A stretch of DNA of 64,000 bases, taken from the NCBI GenBank assembly GCA_951213105.1, contig OX578142.1, forward strand, positions 2,744,649 to 2,808,648, in the 5' to 3' direction. This DNA is from Amaurobius ferox. Lineage: Eukaryota; Arthropoda; Arachnida; Araneae; Amaurobiidae. How positions within the stretch are numbered: position 1 is the first letter of the stretch; each line of letters opens with the position of its first letter. The notes beneath the pieces are model-generated. The model had not been told where the DNA came from and ran no database searches. It saw nothing but the letters and a program-made list of their open reading frames with translations. Position numbers and translations under genes: made by a program. Below are positions 1-15,450 of this stretch, piece after piece.

Positions 1-3000
1 AATCGGACTTCTCCATCGAAATTAGATATAAAAAATTGTATTTGAACGAAAATTATCATGGTCGGATTTTTCACAAAATCGGTAAGGGGGGTAGCATGAA
101 AAAGTATAGATTTTTCGAAATTTTGAAACCTCGTATTTTGGACATCAAACAGAAGGTATCGGCCAGAAAGCCAGGAAATCGGTCTTCTCCATCGAAATTA
201 GATATAAAAAATTGTATTTGAACGAAAATTATCATGGTCGGATTTTTCACAAAATCGGTAAGTCGGGTTAGCATGAAAAAGTATAGATTTTTGGAAATTT
301 TGAAACCTCGTTTTTTGGACATCAAACAGAAGGTATCGGCCAGAAAACCAGGAAATCGGACTTCTCCATCGAAATTAGATATAAAAAATTGTATTTGAAC
401 GAAAATTATCATGGTCGGATTTTTCACAAAATCGGTAAGGGGGGGTAGCATGAAAAAGTATAGATTTTTCGAAATTTTGAAACCTCGTTTTTTGGACATC
501 AAACAGAAGGTATCGGCCAGAAAGCCAGGAAATCGGTCTTCTCCATCGAAATTAGATATAAAAAGTTGTATTTGAACGAAAATTATCATGGTCGGATTTT
601 TCACAAAATCGGTAAGGGGGGGTAGCATGAAAAAGTGTAGATTTTTCGAAATTTTGAAACCTCGTATTTTGGACATCAAAGAGAAGGTATCGGCCAGAAA
701 GCCAGGAAATCGGACTTCTCCATCGAAATTAGATATAAAAAATTGTATTTGAACTAAAATTATCATGGTCGGATTTTTCACAAAATCGGTAAGGGGGGGT
801 AGCATGAAAAAGTATAGATTTTTCGAAATTTTGAAACCTCGTTTTTTGGACATCAAACAGAAGGTATCGGCCAGAACCCAGGAAATCGGTCTTCTCCATC
901 GAAATTAGATATAAAAAATTGTATTTGAACGAAAATTATCATGGTCGGATTTTTCACAAAATCGGTAAGGGGGGGTAGCATGAAAAAGTATAGATTTTTC
1001 GAAATTTTGAAACCTTGTTTTTTGGACATCAAACAGAAGGTATCGGCCAGAAAACCAGGAAATCGGTCTTCTCCATCGAAATTAGATATAAAAAATTGTA
1101 TTTGAACGAAAATTATCATGGTCGGATTTTTCACAAAATCGGTAAGGGGGGGTAGCATGAAAAAGTATAGATTCTTCGAAATTTTGAAACCTCGTTTTTT
1201 GGACATCAAACAGAAGGTATCGGCCAGAAAGCCAGGAAATCGGACTTCTCCATCGAAATTAGATATAAAAAATTGTATTTGAACGAAAATTATCATGGTC
1301 GGATTTTTCACAAAATCGGTAAGGGGGGGTAGCATGAAAAATTATAGATTTTTCGAAATTTTGAAACCTCGTATTTTGGACATCAAACAGAAGGTATCGG
1401 CCAGAAAGCCAGGAAATCGGTCTTCTCCATCGAAATTAGATATAAAAAATTGTATTTGAACGAAAATTATCATGGTCGGATTTTTCACAAAATCGGTAAG
1501 GGGGGGTAGCATGAAAAAGTATAGATTTTTCGAAATTTTGAAACCTCGTTTTTTGGACATCAAACAGAAGGTATCGGCCAGAAAACCAGGAAATCGGTCT
1601 TCTCCATCGAAATTAGATATAAAAAATTGTATTTGAACGAAAATTATCATGGTCGGATTTTTCACAAAATCGGTAAGGGGGGGTAGCATGAAAAAGTATA
1701 GATTTTTCGAAATTTTGAAACCACGTTTTTTGGACATCAAACAGGAGGTATCGGCCAGTAAGCCAGGAAATCGGTCTTCTCCATCGAAATTAGATATAAA
1801 AAATTGTATTTGAACGAAAATTATCATGGTCGAATTTTTCACAAAATGTGTAAGGGGGTAGCATGAAAAAGTATAGATTTTTCGAAATTTTGAAACCTCG
1901 TTTTTTGGACATCAAACAGAAGGTATCGGCCAGAAAGCCAGGAAATCGGACTTCTCCATCGAAATTAGATATAAAAAATTGTATTTGAACGAAAATTATC
2001 ATGGTCGGATTTTTCACAAAATCGGTAAGGGGGGGTAGCATGAAAAAGTATAGATTTTTCGAAATTTTGAAACCTCGTTTTTTGGACATCAAACAGAACG
2101 TATCGGCCAGAAAGCCAGGAAATCGGTCTTCTCCATCGAAATTAGATTAAAAAATTGTATTTGAGCGAAAATTATCATGGTCATCTTTTTCACAAAATCG
2201 GTAAGGGGGGGTAGCATGAAAAAGTATAGATTTTTCGAAATTTTGAAACCTCGTTTTTTGGACATCAAACAGAAGGTATCGGCCAGAAAACCAGGAAATC
2301 GGTCTTCTCCATCGAAATTAGATATAAAAAATTGTATTTGAACGAAAATTATCATGGTCGGATTTTTCACAAAATCGGTAAGGGGGGGTAGCATGAAAAA
2401 GTATAGATTTTTCGAAATTTTGAAACCACGTTTTTTGGACATCAAACAGAAGGTATCGGCCAGTAAGCCAGGAAATCGGTCTTCTCCATCGAAATTAGAT
2501 ATAAAAAATTGTATTTGAACGAAAATTTTCATGGTCGGATTTTTCACAAAATCTGTAAGGGGGGGTAGCATGAAAAAGTATAGATTTTTCGAAATTTTGA
2601 AACCTCGTTTTTTGGACATCAAACAGAAGGTATCGGCCAGAAAGCTAGGAAATCGGACTTCTCCATCGAAATTAGATATAAAAAATTGTATTTGAACGAA
2701 AATTATATTGGTCGGATTTTTCACAAAATCGGTAAGGGGGGGTAGCATGAAAAAGTATAGATTTTTCGAAATTTTTAAACCTCGTTTTTTGGACATCAAA
2801 CAGAAGGTATCGGCCAGAAAGCCAGGAAATCGGTCTTCTCCATCGAAATTAGATTAAAAAATTGTATTTGAACGAAAATTATCATGTTCGGAATTTTCAC
2901 AAAATCGGTAGGGGGGGGGAGCATGAAAAAGTATAGATTTTTCGAAATTTTGAAACCTCGTTTTTTGGACATCAAACAGAAGGTATCGGCCAGAAAGCCA

Positions 3001-4179
3001 GGAAATCGGTCTTCTCCATCGAAATTAGATATAAAAAATTGTATTTGAACGAAAATTATCATGGTCGGATTTTTCACAAAATCTGTAAGGGGGGTAGCAT
3101 GAAAAAGTATAGATTTTTCGAAATTTTGAAACCTCGTATTTTGGACATCAAACAGAAGGTATCGGCCAGAAAGCCAGGAAATCGGACTTCTCCATCGAAA
3201 TTAGATATAAAAAATTGTATTTGAACGAAAATTATCATGGTCGGATTTTTCACAAAATCGGTAAGGGGGGGTAGCATGAAAAAGTATAGATTTTTCGAAA
3301 TTTTGAAACCTCGTTTTTTGGACATCAAACAGAAGGTATCGGCCAGAAACCAGGAAATCGGTCTTCTCCATCGAAATTAGATATAAAAAATTGTATTTGA
3401 ACGAAAATTATCATGGTCGGATTTTTCACAAAATCGGTAAGGGGGGGTAGCATGAAAAAGTATAGATTTTTCGAAATTTTGAAACCTCGTTTTTTGGACA
3501 TCAAACAGAAGGTATCGGCCAGAAAGCCAGGAAATCGGACTTCTCCATCGAAATTAGATATAAAAAATTGTATTTGAACGAAAATTATCATGGTCGGATT
3601 TTTCACAAAATCGGTAAGGGGGGGTAGCATGAAAAAGTATAGATTTTTTGAAATTTTGAAACCTCGTTTTTTGGACATCAAACAGGAGGTATCGGCCAGA
3701 TAACCAGGAAATCGGACTTCTCCATCGAAATTAGATATAAAAAATTGTATTTGAACGAAAATTATCATGGTCGGATTTTTCACAAAATCGGTAAGGGGGG
3801 GTAGCATGAAAAAGTATAGATTTTTCGAAATTTTGAAACCTCGTTTTTTGGACATCAAACAGAAGGTATCGGCCAGAAAGCCAGGAAATCGGTCTTCTCC
3901 ATCGAAATTAGATATAAAAAATTGTATTTGAACGAAAATTATCATGGTCGGATTTTTCACAAAATCGGTAAGGGGGGGTAGCATGAAAAAGTATAGATTT
4001 TTCGAAATTTTGAAACCTCGTATTTTGGACATCAAACAGAAGGTATCGGCCAGAAAGCCAGGAAATCGGTCTTCTCCATCGAAATTAGATATAAAAAATT
4101 GTATTTGAACGAAAATTATCATGGTCGGATTTTTCACAAAATCGGTAAGGGGGGGTAGCATGAAAAATTATAGATTTTT

Positions 4180-5130
4180 CGAAATTTTGAAACCTCGTTT
4201 TTTGGACATCAAACAGAAGGTATCGGCCAGAAAGCCAGGAAATCGGTCTTCTCCATCGAAATTAGATATAAAAAATTGTATTTGAACGAAAATTATCATG
4301 GTCGGATTTTTCACAAAATCGGTAAGGGGGGGTAGCATGAAAAAGTGTAGATTTTTCGAAATTTTGAAACCTCGTATTTTGGACATCAAAGAGAAGGTAT
4401 CGGCCAGAAAGCCAGGAAATCGGACTTCTCCATCGAAATTAGATATAAAAAATTGTATTTGAACGAAAATTATCATGGTCGGATTTTTCACAAAATCGGT
4501 AAGGGGGGGTAGCATGAAAAAGTATAGATTTTTCGAAATTTTGAAACCTCGTTTTTTGGACATCAAACAGAAGGTATCGGCCAGAACCCAGGAAATCGGT
4601 CTTCTCCATCGAAATTAGATATAAAAAATTGTATTTGAACGAAAATTATCATGGTCGGATTTTTCACAAAATCGGTAAGGGGGGGTAGCATGAAAAAGTA
4701 TAGATTTTTCGAAATTTTGAAACCTCGTTTTTTGGACATCAAACAGAAGGTATCGGCCAGAAAGCCAGGAAATCGGTCTTCTCCATCGAAATTAGATATA
4801 AAAAATTGTATTTGAACGAAAATTATCATGGTCGGATTTTTCACAAAATCGGTAAGGGGGGGTAGCATGAAAAAGTGTAGATTTTTCGAAATTTTGAAAC
4901 CTCGTATTTTGGACATCAAAGAGAAGGTATCGGCCAGAAAGCCAGGAAATCGGACTTCTCCATCGAAATTAGATATAAAAAATTGTATTTGAACGAAAAT
5001 TATCATGGTCGGATTTTTCACAAAATCGGTAAGGGGGGGTAGCATGAAAAAGTATAGATTTTTCGAAATTTTGAAACCTCGTTTTTTGGACATCAAACAG
5101 AAGGTATCGGCCAGAACCCAGGAAATCGGT
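4180..5130 (+). repeat. Local 3-monomer duplication (530 bp offset)
   Basis: Rare markers recur at exactly 530 bp. The CAAAGAGAAGG variant lies at about 4388 and 4918, and the CCAGAACCCAGG single-base deletion at about 4581 and 5111. 530 bp equals three monomers. The same pair of markers also occurs once at about 678 and 871, so the trimer was probably duplicated after an earlier 21-monomer (3710 bp) copy event. Confidence 0.8.
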
Positions 5131-6099
5131 CTTCTCCATCGAAATTAGATATAAAAAATTGTATTTGAACGAAAATTATCATGGTCGGATTTTTCACAAA
5201 ATCGGTAAGGGGGGGTAGCATGAAAAAGTATAGATTTTTCGAAATTTTGAAACCTTGTTTTTTGGACATCAAACAGAAGGTATCGGCCAGAAAACCATGA
5301 AATCGGTCTTCTCCATCGAAATTAGATATAAAAAATTGTATTTGAACGAAAATTATCATGGTCGGATGTTTCACAAAATCTGTAAGGGGGGTAGCATGAA
5401 AAAGTGTAGATTTTTCGAAATTTTGAAACCTCGTTTTTTGGACATCAAACAGAAGGTATCGGCCAGAAAGCCAGGAAATCGGACTTCTCCATCGAAATTA
5501 GATATAAAAAATTGTATTTGAACGAAAATTATCATGGTCGGATTTTTCACAAAATCGGTAAGGGGGGGTAGCATGAAAAAGTATAGATTTTTCGAAATTT
5601 TGAAACCTCGTTTTTTGGACATCAAACAGAAGGTATCGGCCAGAAAGCCAGGAAATCGGTCTTCTCCATCGAAATTAGATATAAAAAATTGTATTTGAAC
5701 GAAAATTATCATGGTCGGATTTTTCACAAAATCTGTAAGGGGGGGTAGCATGAAAAAGTATGGATTTTTCGAAATTTTGAAACCTCGTTTTTTGGACATC
5801 AAACAGAAGGTATCGGCCAGAAAGCCAGGAAATCGGACTTCTCCATCGAAATTAGATATAAAAAATTGTATTTGAACGAAAATTATCATGGTCGGATTTT
5901 TCACAAAATCGGTAAGGGGGGGTAGCATGAAAAAGTATAGATTTTTCGAAATTTTGAAACCTCGTTTTTTGGACATCAAACAGAAGGTATCGGCCAGAAA
6001 GCCAGGAAATCGGACTTCTCCATCGAAATTAGATATAAAAAATAGTATTTGAACGAAAATTATCATGGTCGGATTTTTCACAACATCGGTAAGGGGGGG

Positions 6100-7560
6100 T
6101 AGCATGAAAAAGTATAGATTTTTCGAAATTTTGAAACCTCGTTTTTTAGACATCAAACAGAAGGTATCGGCCAGAAAGCCAGGAAATCGGTCTTCTCCAT
6201 CGAAATTAGATTAAAAAATTGTATTTGAACGAAAATTATCATGGTCGGATTTTTCACAAAATCGGTAAGGGGGGGTAGCATGAAAAAGTATAGATTTTTC
6301 GAAATTTTGAAACCTCGTTTTTTGGACATCAAACAGAAGGTATCGGCCAGAAAGCCAGGAAATCGGTCTTCTCCATCGAAATTAGATATAAAAAATTGTA
6401 TTTGAACGAAAATTATCATGGTCGGATTTTTCACAAAATCTGTAAGGGGGGTAGCATGAAAAAGTATGGATTTTTCGAAATTTTGAAACCTCGTTTTTTG
6501 GACATCAAACAGAAGGTATCGGCCAGAAAGCCAGGAAATCGGACTTCTCCATCGAAATTAGATATAAAAAATTGTATTTGAACGAAAATTATCATGGTCG
6601 GATTTTTCACAAAATCGGTAAGGGGGGGTAGCATGAAAAAGTATAGATTTTTCGAAATTTTGAAACCTCGTTTTTTGGACATCAAACAGAAGGTATCGGC
6701 CAGAAAGCCAGGAAATCGGACTTCTCCATCGAAATTAGATATAAAAAATAGTATTTGAACGAAAATTATCATGGTCGGATTTTTCACAACATCGGTAAGG
6801 GGGGGTAGCATGAAAAAGTATAGATTTTTCGAAATTTTGAAACCTCGTTTTTTGGACATCAAACAGAAGGTATCGGCCAGAAAGCCAGGAAATCGGACTT
6901 CTCCATCGAAATTAGATATAAAAAATTGTATTTGAACGAAAATTATCATGGTCGGATTTTTCACAAAATCGGTAAGGGGGGGGTAGCATGAAAAAGTATA
7001 GATTTTTCGAAATTTTGAAACCTCGTTTTTTGGACATCAAACAGAAGGTATCGGCCAGAAAGCCAGGAAATCGGACTTCTCCATCGAAATTAGATATAAA
7101 AAATAGTATTTGAACGAAAATTATCATGGTCGGATTTTTCACAACATCGGTAAGGGGGGGTAGCATGAAAAAGTATAGATTTTTCGAAATTTTGAAACCT
7201 CGTTTTTTAGACATCAAACAGAAGGTATCGGCCAGAAAGCCAGGAAATCGGTCTTCTCCATCGAAATTAGATTAAAAAATTGTATTTGAACGAAAATTAT
7301 CATGGTCGGATTTTTCACAAAATCGGTAAGGGGGGGTAGCATGAAAAAGTATAGATTTTTCGAAATTTTGAAACCTCGTTTTTTGGACATCAAACAGAAG
7401 GTATCGGCCAGAAAGCCAGGAAATCGGTCTTCTCCATCGAAATTAGATATAAAAAATTGTATTTGAACGAAAATTATCATGGTCGGATTTTTCACAAAAT
7501 CTGTAAGGGGGGTAGCATGAAAAAGTATGGATTTTTCGAAATTTTGAAACCTCGTTTTTT
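6100..7560 (+). repeat. Local 6-monomer duplication (1061 bp offset)
   Basis: The private variant GTTTTTTAGACATC lies at about 6141 and 7202. The short-G-tract monomer beginning near 6396 recurs near 7457. Both are 1061 bp (six monomers) apart, with the same monomer order between them, including the CACAACATCGG variant. This is a simple unequal-exchange duplication. Confidence 0.75.
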
Positions 7561-10500
7561 GGACATCAAACAGAAGGTATCGGCCAGAAAGCCAGGAAAT
7601 CGGACTTCTCCATCGAAATTAGATATAAAAAATTGTATTTGAACGAAAATTATCATGGTCGGATTTTTCACAAAATCGGTAAGGGGGGGTAGCATGAAAA
7701 AGTATAGATTTTTCGAAATTTTGAAACCTCGTTTTTTGGACATCAAACAGAAGGTATCGGCCAGAAAGCCAGGAAATCGGACTTCTCCATCGAAATTAGA
7801 TATAAAAAATAGTATTTGAACGAAAATTATCATGGTCGGATTTTTCACAACATCGGTAAGGGGGGGTAGCATGAAAAAGTATAGATTTTTCGAAATTTTG
7901 AAACCTCGTTTTTTGGACATCAAACAGAAGGTATCGGCCAGAAAGCCAGGAAATCGGTCTTCTCCATCGAAATTAGATATAAAAAATTGTATTTGAACGA
8001 AAATTATCATGGTCGGATTTTTCACAAAATCGGTAAGGGGGGGTAGCATGAAAAAGTATAGATTTTTCGAAATTTTGAAACCTCGTTTTTTGGACATCAA
8101 ACAGAAGGTATCGGCCAGAAAGCCAGGAAATCGGTCTTCTCCATCGAAATTATATATAAAAAATTGTATTTGAACGAAAATTATCATGGTCGGATTTTTC
8201 ACAAAATCGGTAAGGGGGGGTAGCATGAAAAAGTATAGATTTTTCGAAATTTTGAAACCTCGTTTTTTGGACATCAAACAGAAGGTATCGGCCAGAAAGC
8301 CAGAAAATCGGTCTTCTCCATCGAATTTAGATATAAAAAATTGTATTTGAACGAAAATTATCATGGTCGGATTTTTCACAAAATCGGTAAGGGGGGGTAG
8401 TATGAAAAAGTATAAATTTTTCGAAATTTTGAAACCTCGTTGTCGGACATCAAACAGAAGGTATCGGCCAGAAAGCCAGGAAATCGGTTTTCTCCATCGA
8501 AATTAGATATAAAAAATTGTATTTGAACGAAAATTATCATGGTCGGATTTTTCACAAAATCGGTAAGGGGGGGTAGCATGCAAAAGTATAGATTTTTCGA
8601 AATTTTGAAACCTCGTTTTTTGAACATCAAACAGAAGGTATCGGCCAGAAAACCAGGAAATCGGTCTTCTCCATCGAAATGAGATATAAAAAATTGTATT
8701 TGAACGAAAATTATCATGGTCGGATTTTTCACAAAATCGGTAAGGGGGGGTAGCATGAAAAAGTATAGATTTTTCGAAATTTTGAAACCTCGTTTTTTGG
8801 ACATCAAACAGAAGGTATCGGCCAGAAAGCCAGGAAATCGGTCTTCTCCATCGAAATTAGATATAAAAAATTGTATTTGAACGAAAATTATCATGGTCGG
8901 ATTTTTCACAAAATCGGTAAGGGGGGGTAGCATGAAAAAGTATAGATTTTTCGAAATTTTGAAACCTCGTTTTTTGGACATCAAACAGAAGGTATGGGCC
9001 AGAAAGCCAGGAAATCAGTCTTCTCCATCGAAATTAGATATAAAAAATTGTATTTGAACGAAAATTATCATGGTCGGATTTTTCACAAAATCGGTAAGGG
9101 GGGGGTAGCATGAAAAAGTATAGATTTTTCGAAATTTTGAAACCTCGTTTTTTGGACATCAAACAGAAGGTATCGGCCAGAAAACCAGGAAATCGGTCTT
9201 CTCCATCGAAATTAGATATAAAAAAATGTATTTGAACGAAAATTATCATGGTCGGATTTTTCACAAAATCGGTAAGGGGGGGTAGCAAGAAAAAGTATAG
9301 ATTTTTCGAAATTTTGAAACCCCGTTTTTTGGACATCAAACAGAAGGTATCGGCCAGTAAGCCAGGAAATCGGTCTTCTCCATCGAAATTAGATATAAAA
9401 AATTGTATTTGAACGAAAATTATCATGGTCGAATTTTTCACAAAATGTGTAAGGGGGTAGCATGAAAAAGTATAGATTTTTCGAAATTTTGAAACCTCGT
9501 TTTTTGGACATCAAACAGAAGGTATCGGCCAGAAAGCCAGGAAATCGGACTTCTCCATCGAAATTAGATATAAAAAATTGTATTTGAACGAAAATTATCA
9601 TGGTCGGATTTTTCACAAAATCGGTAAGGGGGGGGTAGCATGAAAAAGTATAGATTTTTCGAAATTTTGAAACCTCGTTTTTTGGACATCAAACAGAAGG
9701 TATCGGCCAGAAAGCCAGGAAATCGGTCTTCTCCATCGAAATTAGATTAAAAAATTGTATTTGAACGAAAATTATCATGGTCGGATTTTTCACAAAATCG
9801 GTAAGGGGGGGGTAGCATGAAAAAGTATAGATTTTTCGAAATTTTGAAACCTCGTTTTTTGGACATCAAACAGAAGGTATCGGCCAGAAAGCCAGAAAAT
9901 CGGTCTTCTCCATCGAAATTAGATATAAAAAATTGTATTTGAACGAAAATTATCATGGTCGGATTTTTCACAAAATCGGTAAGGGGGGGGTAGCATGAAA
10001 AAGTATAAATTTTTCGAAATTTTGAAACCTCGTTGTCGGACATCAAACAGAAGGTATCGGCCAGAAAGCCAGGAAATCGGTTTTCTCCATCGAAATGAGA
10101 TATAAAAAATTGTATTTGAACGAAAATTATCATGGTCGGATTTTTCACAAAATCGGTAAGGGGGGGTAGCATGAAAAAGTATAGATTTTTCGAAATTTTA
10201 AACCTCGTTTTTTGGACATCAAACAGAAGGTATCGGCCAGAAAGCCAGGAAATCGGTCTTCTCCATCGAAATTAGATATAAAAAATTGTATTTGAACGAA
10301 AATTATCATGGTAGGATTTTTCACAAAATCGGTAAGGGGGGGTAGCATGAAAAAGTATAGATTTTTCGAAATTTTGAAACCTCGTTTTTTGGACATCAAA
10401 CAGAAGGTATGGGCCAGAAAGCCAGGAAATCAGTCTTCTCCATCGAAATTAGATATAAAAAATTGTATTTGAACGAAAATTAACATGGTCGGATTTTTCA

Positions 10501-12217
10501 CAAAATCGGTAAGGGGGGGTAGCATGAAAAAGTATAGATTTTTCGAAATTTTGAAACCTCGTTTTTTGGACATCAAACAGAAGGTATCGGCCAGAAAGCC
10601 AGAAAATCGGTCTTCTCCATCGAATTTAGATATAAAAAATTGTATTTGAACGAAAATTATCATGGTCGGATTTTTCACAAAATCGGTAAGGGGGGGTAGC
10701 ATGAAAAAGTATAAATTTTTCGAAATTTTGAAACCTCGTTGTCGGACATCAAACAGAAGGTATCGGCCAGAAAGCCAGGAAATCGGTTTTCTCCATCGAA
10801 ATTAGATATAAAAAATTGTATTTGAACGAAAATTATCATGGTCGGATTTTTCACAAAATCGGTAAGGGGGGGTAGCATGAAAAAGTATAGATTTTTCGAA
10901 ATTTTGAAACCTCGTTTTTTGAACATCAAACAGAAGGTATCGGCCAGAAAACCAGGAAATCGGTCTTCTCCATCGAAATGAGATATAAAAAATTGTATTT
11001 GAACGAAAATTATCATGGTCGGATTTTTCACAAAATCGGTAAGGGGGGGGTAGCATGAAAAAGTATAGATTTTTCGAAATTTTGAAACCTCGTTTTTTGG
11101 ACATCAAACAGAAGGTATCGGCCAGAAAGCCAAGAAATCGGTCTTCTCCATCGAAATTAGATATAAAAAATTGTATTTGAACGAAAATTATCATGGTCGG
11201 ATTTTTCACAAAATCGGTAAGGGGGGGTAGCATGAAAAAGTATAGATTTTTCGAAATTTTGAAACCTCGTTTTTTGGACATCAAACAGAAGGTATGGGCC
11301 AGAAAGCCAGGAAATCAGTCTTCTCCATCGAAATTAGATATAAAGAATTGTATTTGAACGAAAATTATCATGGTCGGATTTTTCACAAAATCGGTAAGGG
11401 GGGGTAGCATGAAAAAGTATAGATTTTTCGAAATTTTGAAACCTCGTTTTTTGAACATCAAACAGAAGGTATCGGCCAGAAAACCAGGAAATCGGTCTTC
11501 TCCATCGAAATGAGATATAAAAAATTGTATTTGAACGAAAATTATCATGGTCGGATTTTTCACAAAATCGGTAAGGGGGGTAGCATGAAAAAGTATAGAT
11601 TTTTCGAAATTTTGAAACCTCGTTTTTTGGACATCAAACAGAAGGTATCGGCCAGAAAGCCAGGAAATCGGTCTTCTCCATCGAAATTAGATATAAAAAA
11701 TTGTATTTGAACGAAAATTATCATGGTCGGATTTTTCACAAAATCGGTAAGGGGGGGTAGCATGAAAAAGTATAGATTTTTCGAAATTTTGAAACCTCGT
11801 TTTTTGGACATCAAACAGAAGGTATGGGCCAGAAAGCCAGGAAATCAGTCTTCTCCATCGAAATTAGATATAAAAAATTGTATTTGAACGAAAATTATCA
11901 TGGTCGGATTTTTCACAAAATCGGTAAGGGGGGGTAGCATGAAAAAGTATAGATTTTTCGAAATTTTGAAACCTCGTTTTTTGGACATCAAACAGAAGGT
12001 ATCGGCCAGAAAACCAGGAAATCGGTCTTCTCCATCGAAATTAGATATAAAAAAATGTATTTGAACGAAAATTATCATGGTCGGATTTTTCACAAAATCG
12101 GTAAGGGGGGGTAGCAAGAAAAAGTATAGATTTTTCGAAATTTTGAAACCACGTTTTTTGGACATCAAACAGAAGGTATCGGCCAGTAAGCCAGGAAATC
12201 GGTCTTCTCCATCGAAA

Positions 12218-15200
12218 TTAGATATAAAAAATTGTATTTGAACGAAAATTATCATGGTCGAATTTTTCACAAAATGTGTAAGGGGGTAGCATGAAAAAGT
12301 ATAGATTTTTCGAAATTTTGAAACCTCGTTTTTTGGACATCAAACAGAAGGTATCGGCCAGAAAGCCAGGAAATCGGACTTCTCCATCGAAATTAGATAT
12401 AAAAAATTGTATTTGAACGAAAATTATCATGGTCGGATTTTTCACAAAATCGGTAAGGGGGGGTAGCATGAAAAAGTATAGATTTTTCGAAATTTTGAAA
12501 CCTCGTTTTTTGGACATCAAACAGAAGGTATGGGCCAGAAAGCCAGGAAATCAGTCTTCTCCATCGAAATTAGATATAAAAAATTGTATTTGAACGAAAA
12601 TTATCATGGTCGGATTTTTCACAAAATCGGTAAGGGGGGGTAGCATGAAAAAGTATAGATTTTTCGAAATTTTGAAACCTCGTTTTTTGGACATCAAACA
12701 GAAGGTATCGGCCAGAAAGCCAGAAAATCGGTCTTCTCCATCGAGTTTAGATATAAAAAATTGTATTTGAACGAAAATTATCATGGTCGGATTTTTCACA
12801 AAATCGGTAAGGGGGGGTAGCATGAAAAAGTATAAATTTTTCGAAATTTTGAAACCTCGTTGTCGGACATCAAACAGAAGGTATCGGCCAGAAAGCCAGG
12901 AAATCGGTTTTCTCCATCGAAATTAGATATAAAAAATTGTATTTGAACGAAAATTATCATGGTCGGATTTTTCACAAAATCGGTAAGGGGGGGTAGCATG
13001 AAAAAGTATAGATTTTTCGAAATTTTGAAACCTCGTTTTTTGAACATCAAACAGAAGGTATCGGCCAGAAAACCAGGAAATCGGTCTTCTCCATCGAAAT
13101 GAGATATAAAAAATTGTATTTGAACGAAAATTATCATGGTCGGATTTTTCACAAAATCGGTAAGGGGGGGTAGCATGAAAAAGTATAGATTTTTCGAAAT
13201 TTTGAAACCTCGTTTTTTGGACATCAAACAGAAGGTATCGGCCAGAAAGCCAGGAAATCGGTCTTCTCCATCGAAATTAGATATAAAAAATTGTATTTGA
13301 ACGAAAATTATCATGGTCGGATTTTTCACAAAATCGGTAAGGGGGGGTAGCATGAAAAAGTATAGATTTTTCGAAATTTTGAAACCTCGTTTTTTGGACA
13401 TCAAACAGAAGGTATGGGCCAGAAAGCCAGGAAATCAGTCTTCTCCATCGAAATTAGATATAAAAAATTGTATTTGAACGAAAATTATCATGGTCGGATT
13501 TTTCACAAAATCGGTAAGGGGGGGTAGCATGAAAAAGTATAGATTTTTCGAAATTTTGAAACCTCGTTTTTTGGACATCAAACAGAAGGTATCGGCCAGA
13601 AAACCAGGAAATCGGTCTTCTCCATCGAAATTAGATATAAAAAAATGTATTTGAACGAAAATTATCATGGTCGGATTTTTCACAAAATCGGTAAGGGGGG
13701 GTAGCAAGAAAAAGTATAGATTTTTCGAAATTTTGAAACCACGTTTTTTGGACATCAAACAGAAGGTATCGGCCAGTAAGCCAGGAAATCGGTCTTCTCC
13801 ATCGAAATTAGATATAAAAAATTGTATTTGAACGAAAATTATCATGGTCGAATTTTTCACAAAATGTGTAAGGGGGTAGCATGAAAAAGTATAGATTTTT
13901 CGAAATTTTGAAACCTCGTTTTTTGGACATCAAACAGAAGGTATCGGCCAGAAAGCCAGGAAATCGGACTTCTCCATCGAAATTAGATATAAAAAATTGT
14001 ATTTGAACGAAAATTATCATGGTCGGATTTTTCACAAAATCGGTAAGGGGGGGGGTAGCATGAAAAAGTATAGATTTTTCGAAATTTTGAAACCTCGTTT
14101 TTTGGACATCAAACAGAAGGTATCGGCCAGAAAGCCAGGAAATCGGTCTTCTCCATCGAAATTAGATTAAAAAATTGTATTTGAACGAAAATTATCATGG
14201 TCGGATTTTTCACAAAATCGGTAAGGGGGGGGGGGAGCATGAAAAAGTATAGATTTTTCGAAATTTTGAAACCTCGTTTTTTGGACATCAAACAGAAGGT
14301 ATCGGCCAGAAAGCCAGAAAATCGGTCTTCTCCATCGAAATTAGATATAAAAAATTGTATTTGAACGAAAATTATCATGGTCGGATTTTTCACAAAATCG
14401 GTAAGGGGGGGTAGCATGAAAAAGTATAAATTTTTCGAAATTTTGAAACCTCGTTGTCGGACATCAAACAGAAGGTATCGGCCAGAAAGCCAGGAAATCG
14501 GTTTTCTCCATCGAAATGAGATATAAAAAATTGTATTTGAACGAAAATTATCATGGTCGGATTTTTCACAAAATCGGTAAGGGGGGGTAGCATGAAAAAG
14601 TATAGATTTTTCGAAATTTTAAACCTCGTTTTTTGGACATCAAACAGAAGGTATCGGCCAGAAAGCCAGGAAATCAGTCTTCTCCATCGAAATTAGATAT
14701 AAAAAATTGTATTTGAACGAAAATTATCATGGTCGGATTTTTCACAAAATCGGTAAGGGGGGGTAGCATGAAAAAGTATAGATTTTTCGAAATTTTGAAA
14801 CCTCGTTTTTTGGACATCAAACAGAAGGTATGGGCCAGAAAGCCAGGAAATCAGTCTTCTCCATCGAAATTAGATATAAAAAATTGTATTTGAACGAAAA
14901 TTATCATGGTCGGATTTTTCACAAAATCGGTAAGGGGGGGTAGCATGAAAAAGTATAGATTTTTCGAAATTTTGAAACCTCGTTTTTTGGACATCAAACA
15001 GAAGGTATCGGCCAGAAAGCCAGAAAATCGGTCTTCTCCATCGAGTTTAGATATAAAAAATTGTATTTGAACGAAAATTATCATGGTCGGATTTTTCACA
15101 AAATCGGTAAGGGGGGGTAGCATGAAAAAGTATAAATTTTTCGAAATTTTGAAACCTCGTTGTCGGACATCAAACAGAAGGTATCGGCCAGAAAGCCAGG

Positions 15201-15450
15201 AAATCGGTTTTCTCCATCGAAATTAGATATAAAAAATTGTATTTGAACGAAAATTATCATGGTCGGATTTTTCACAAAATCGGTAAGGGGGGGTAGCATG
15301 AAAAAGTATAGATTTTTCGAAATTTTGAAACCTCGTTTTTTGAACATCAAACAGAAGGTATCGGCCAGAAAACCAGGAAATCGGTCTTCTCCATCGAAAT
15401 GAGATATAAAAAATTGTATTTGAACGAAAATTATCATGGTCGGATTTTTC
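12218..15450 (+). repeat. 9- and 13-monomer higher-order repeats (1590 and 2300 bp)
   Basis: The TGTGTAAGGGGG phase-marker monomer occurs at 12275 and 13865 (1590 bp, nine monomers) and again at 16166 (2301 bp, thirteen monomers). A private TCGAGTTTAG variant occurs at 12741 and 15041, exactly 2300 bp apart. Nested 9-mer and 13-mer blocks therefore overlap here. Confidence 0.75.
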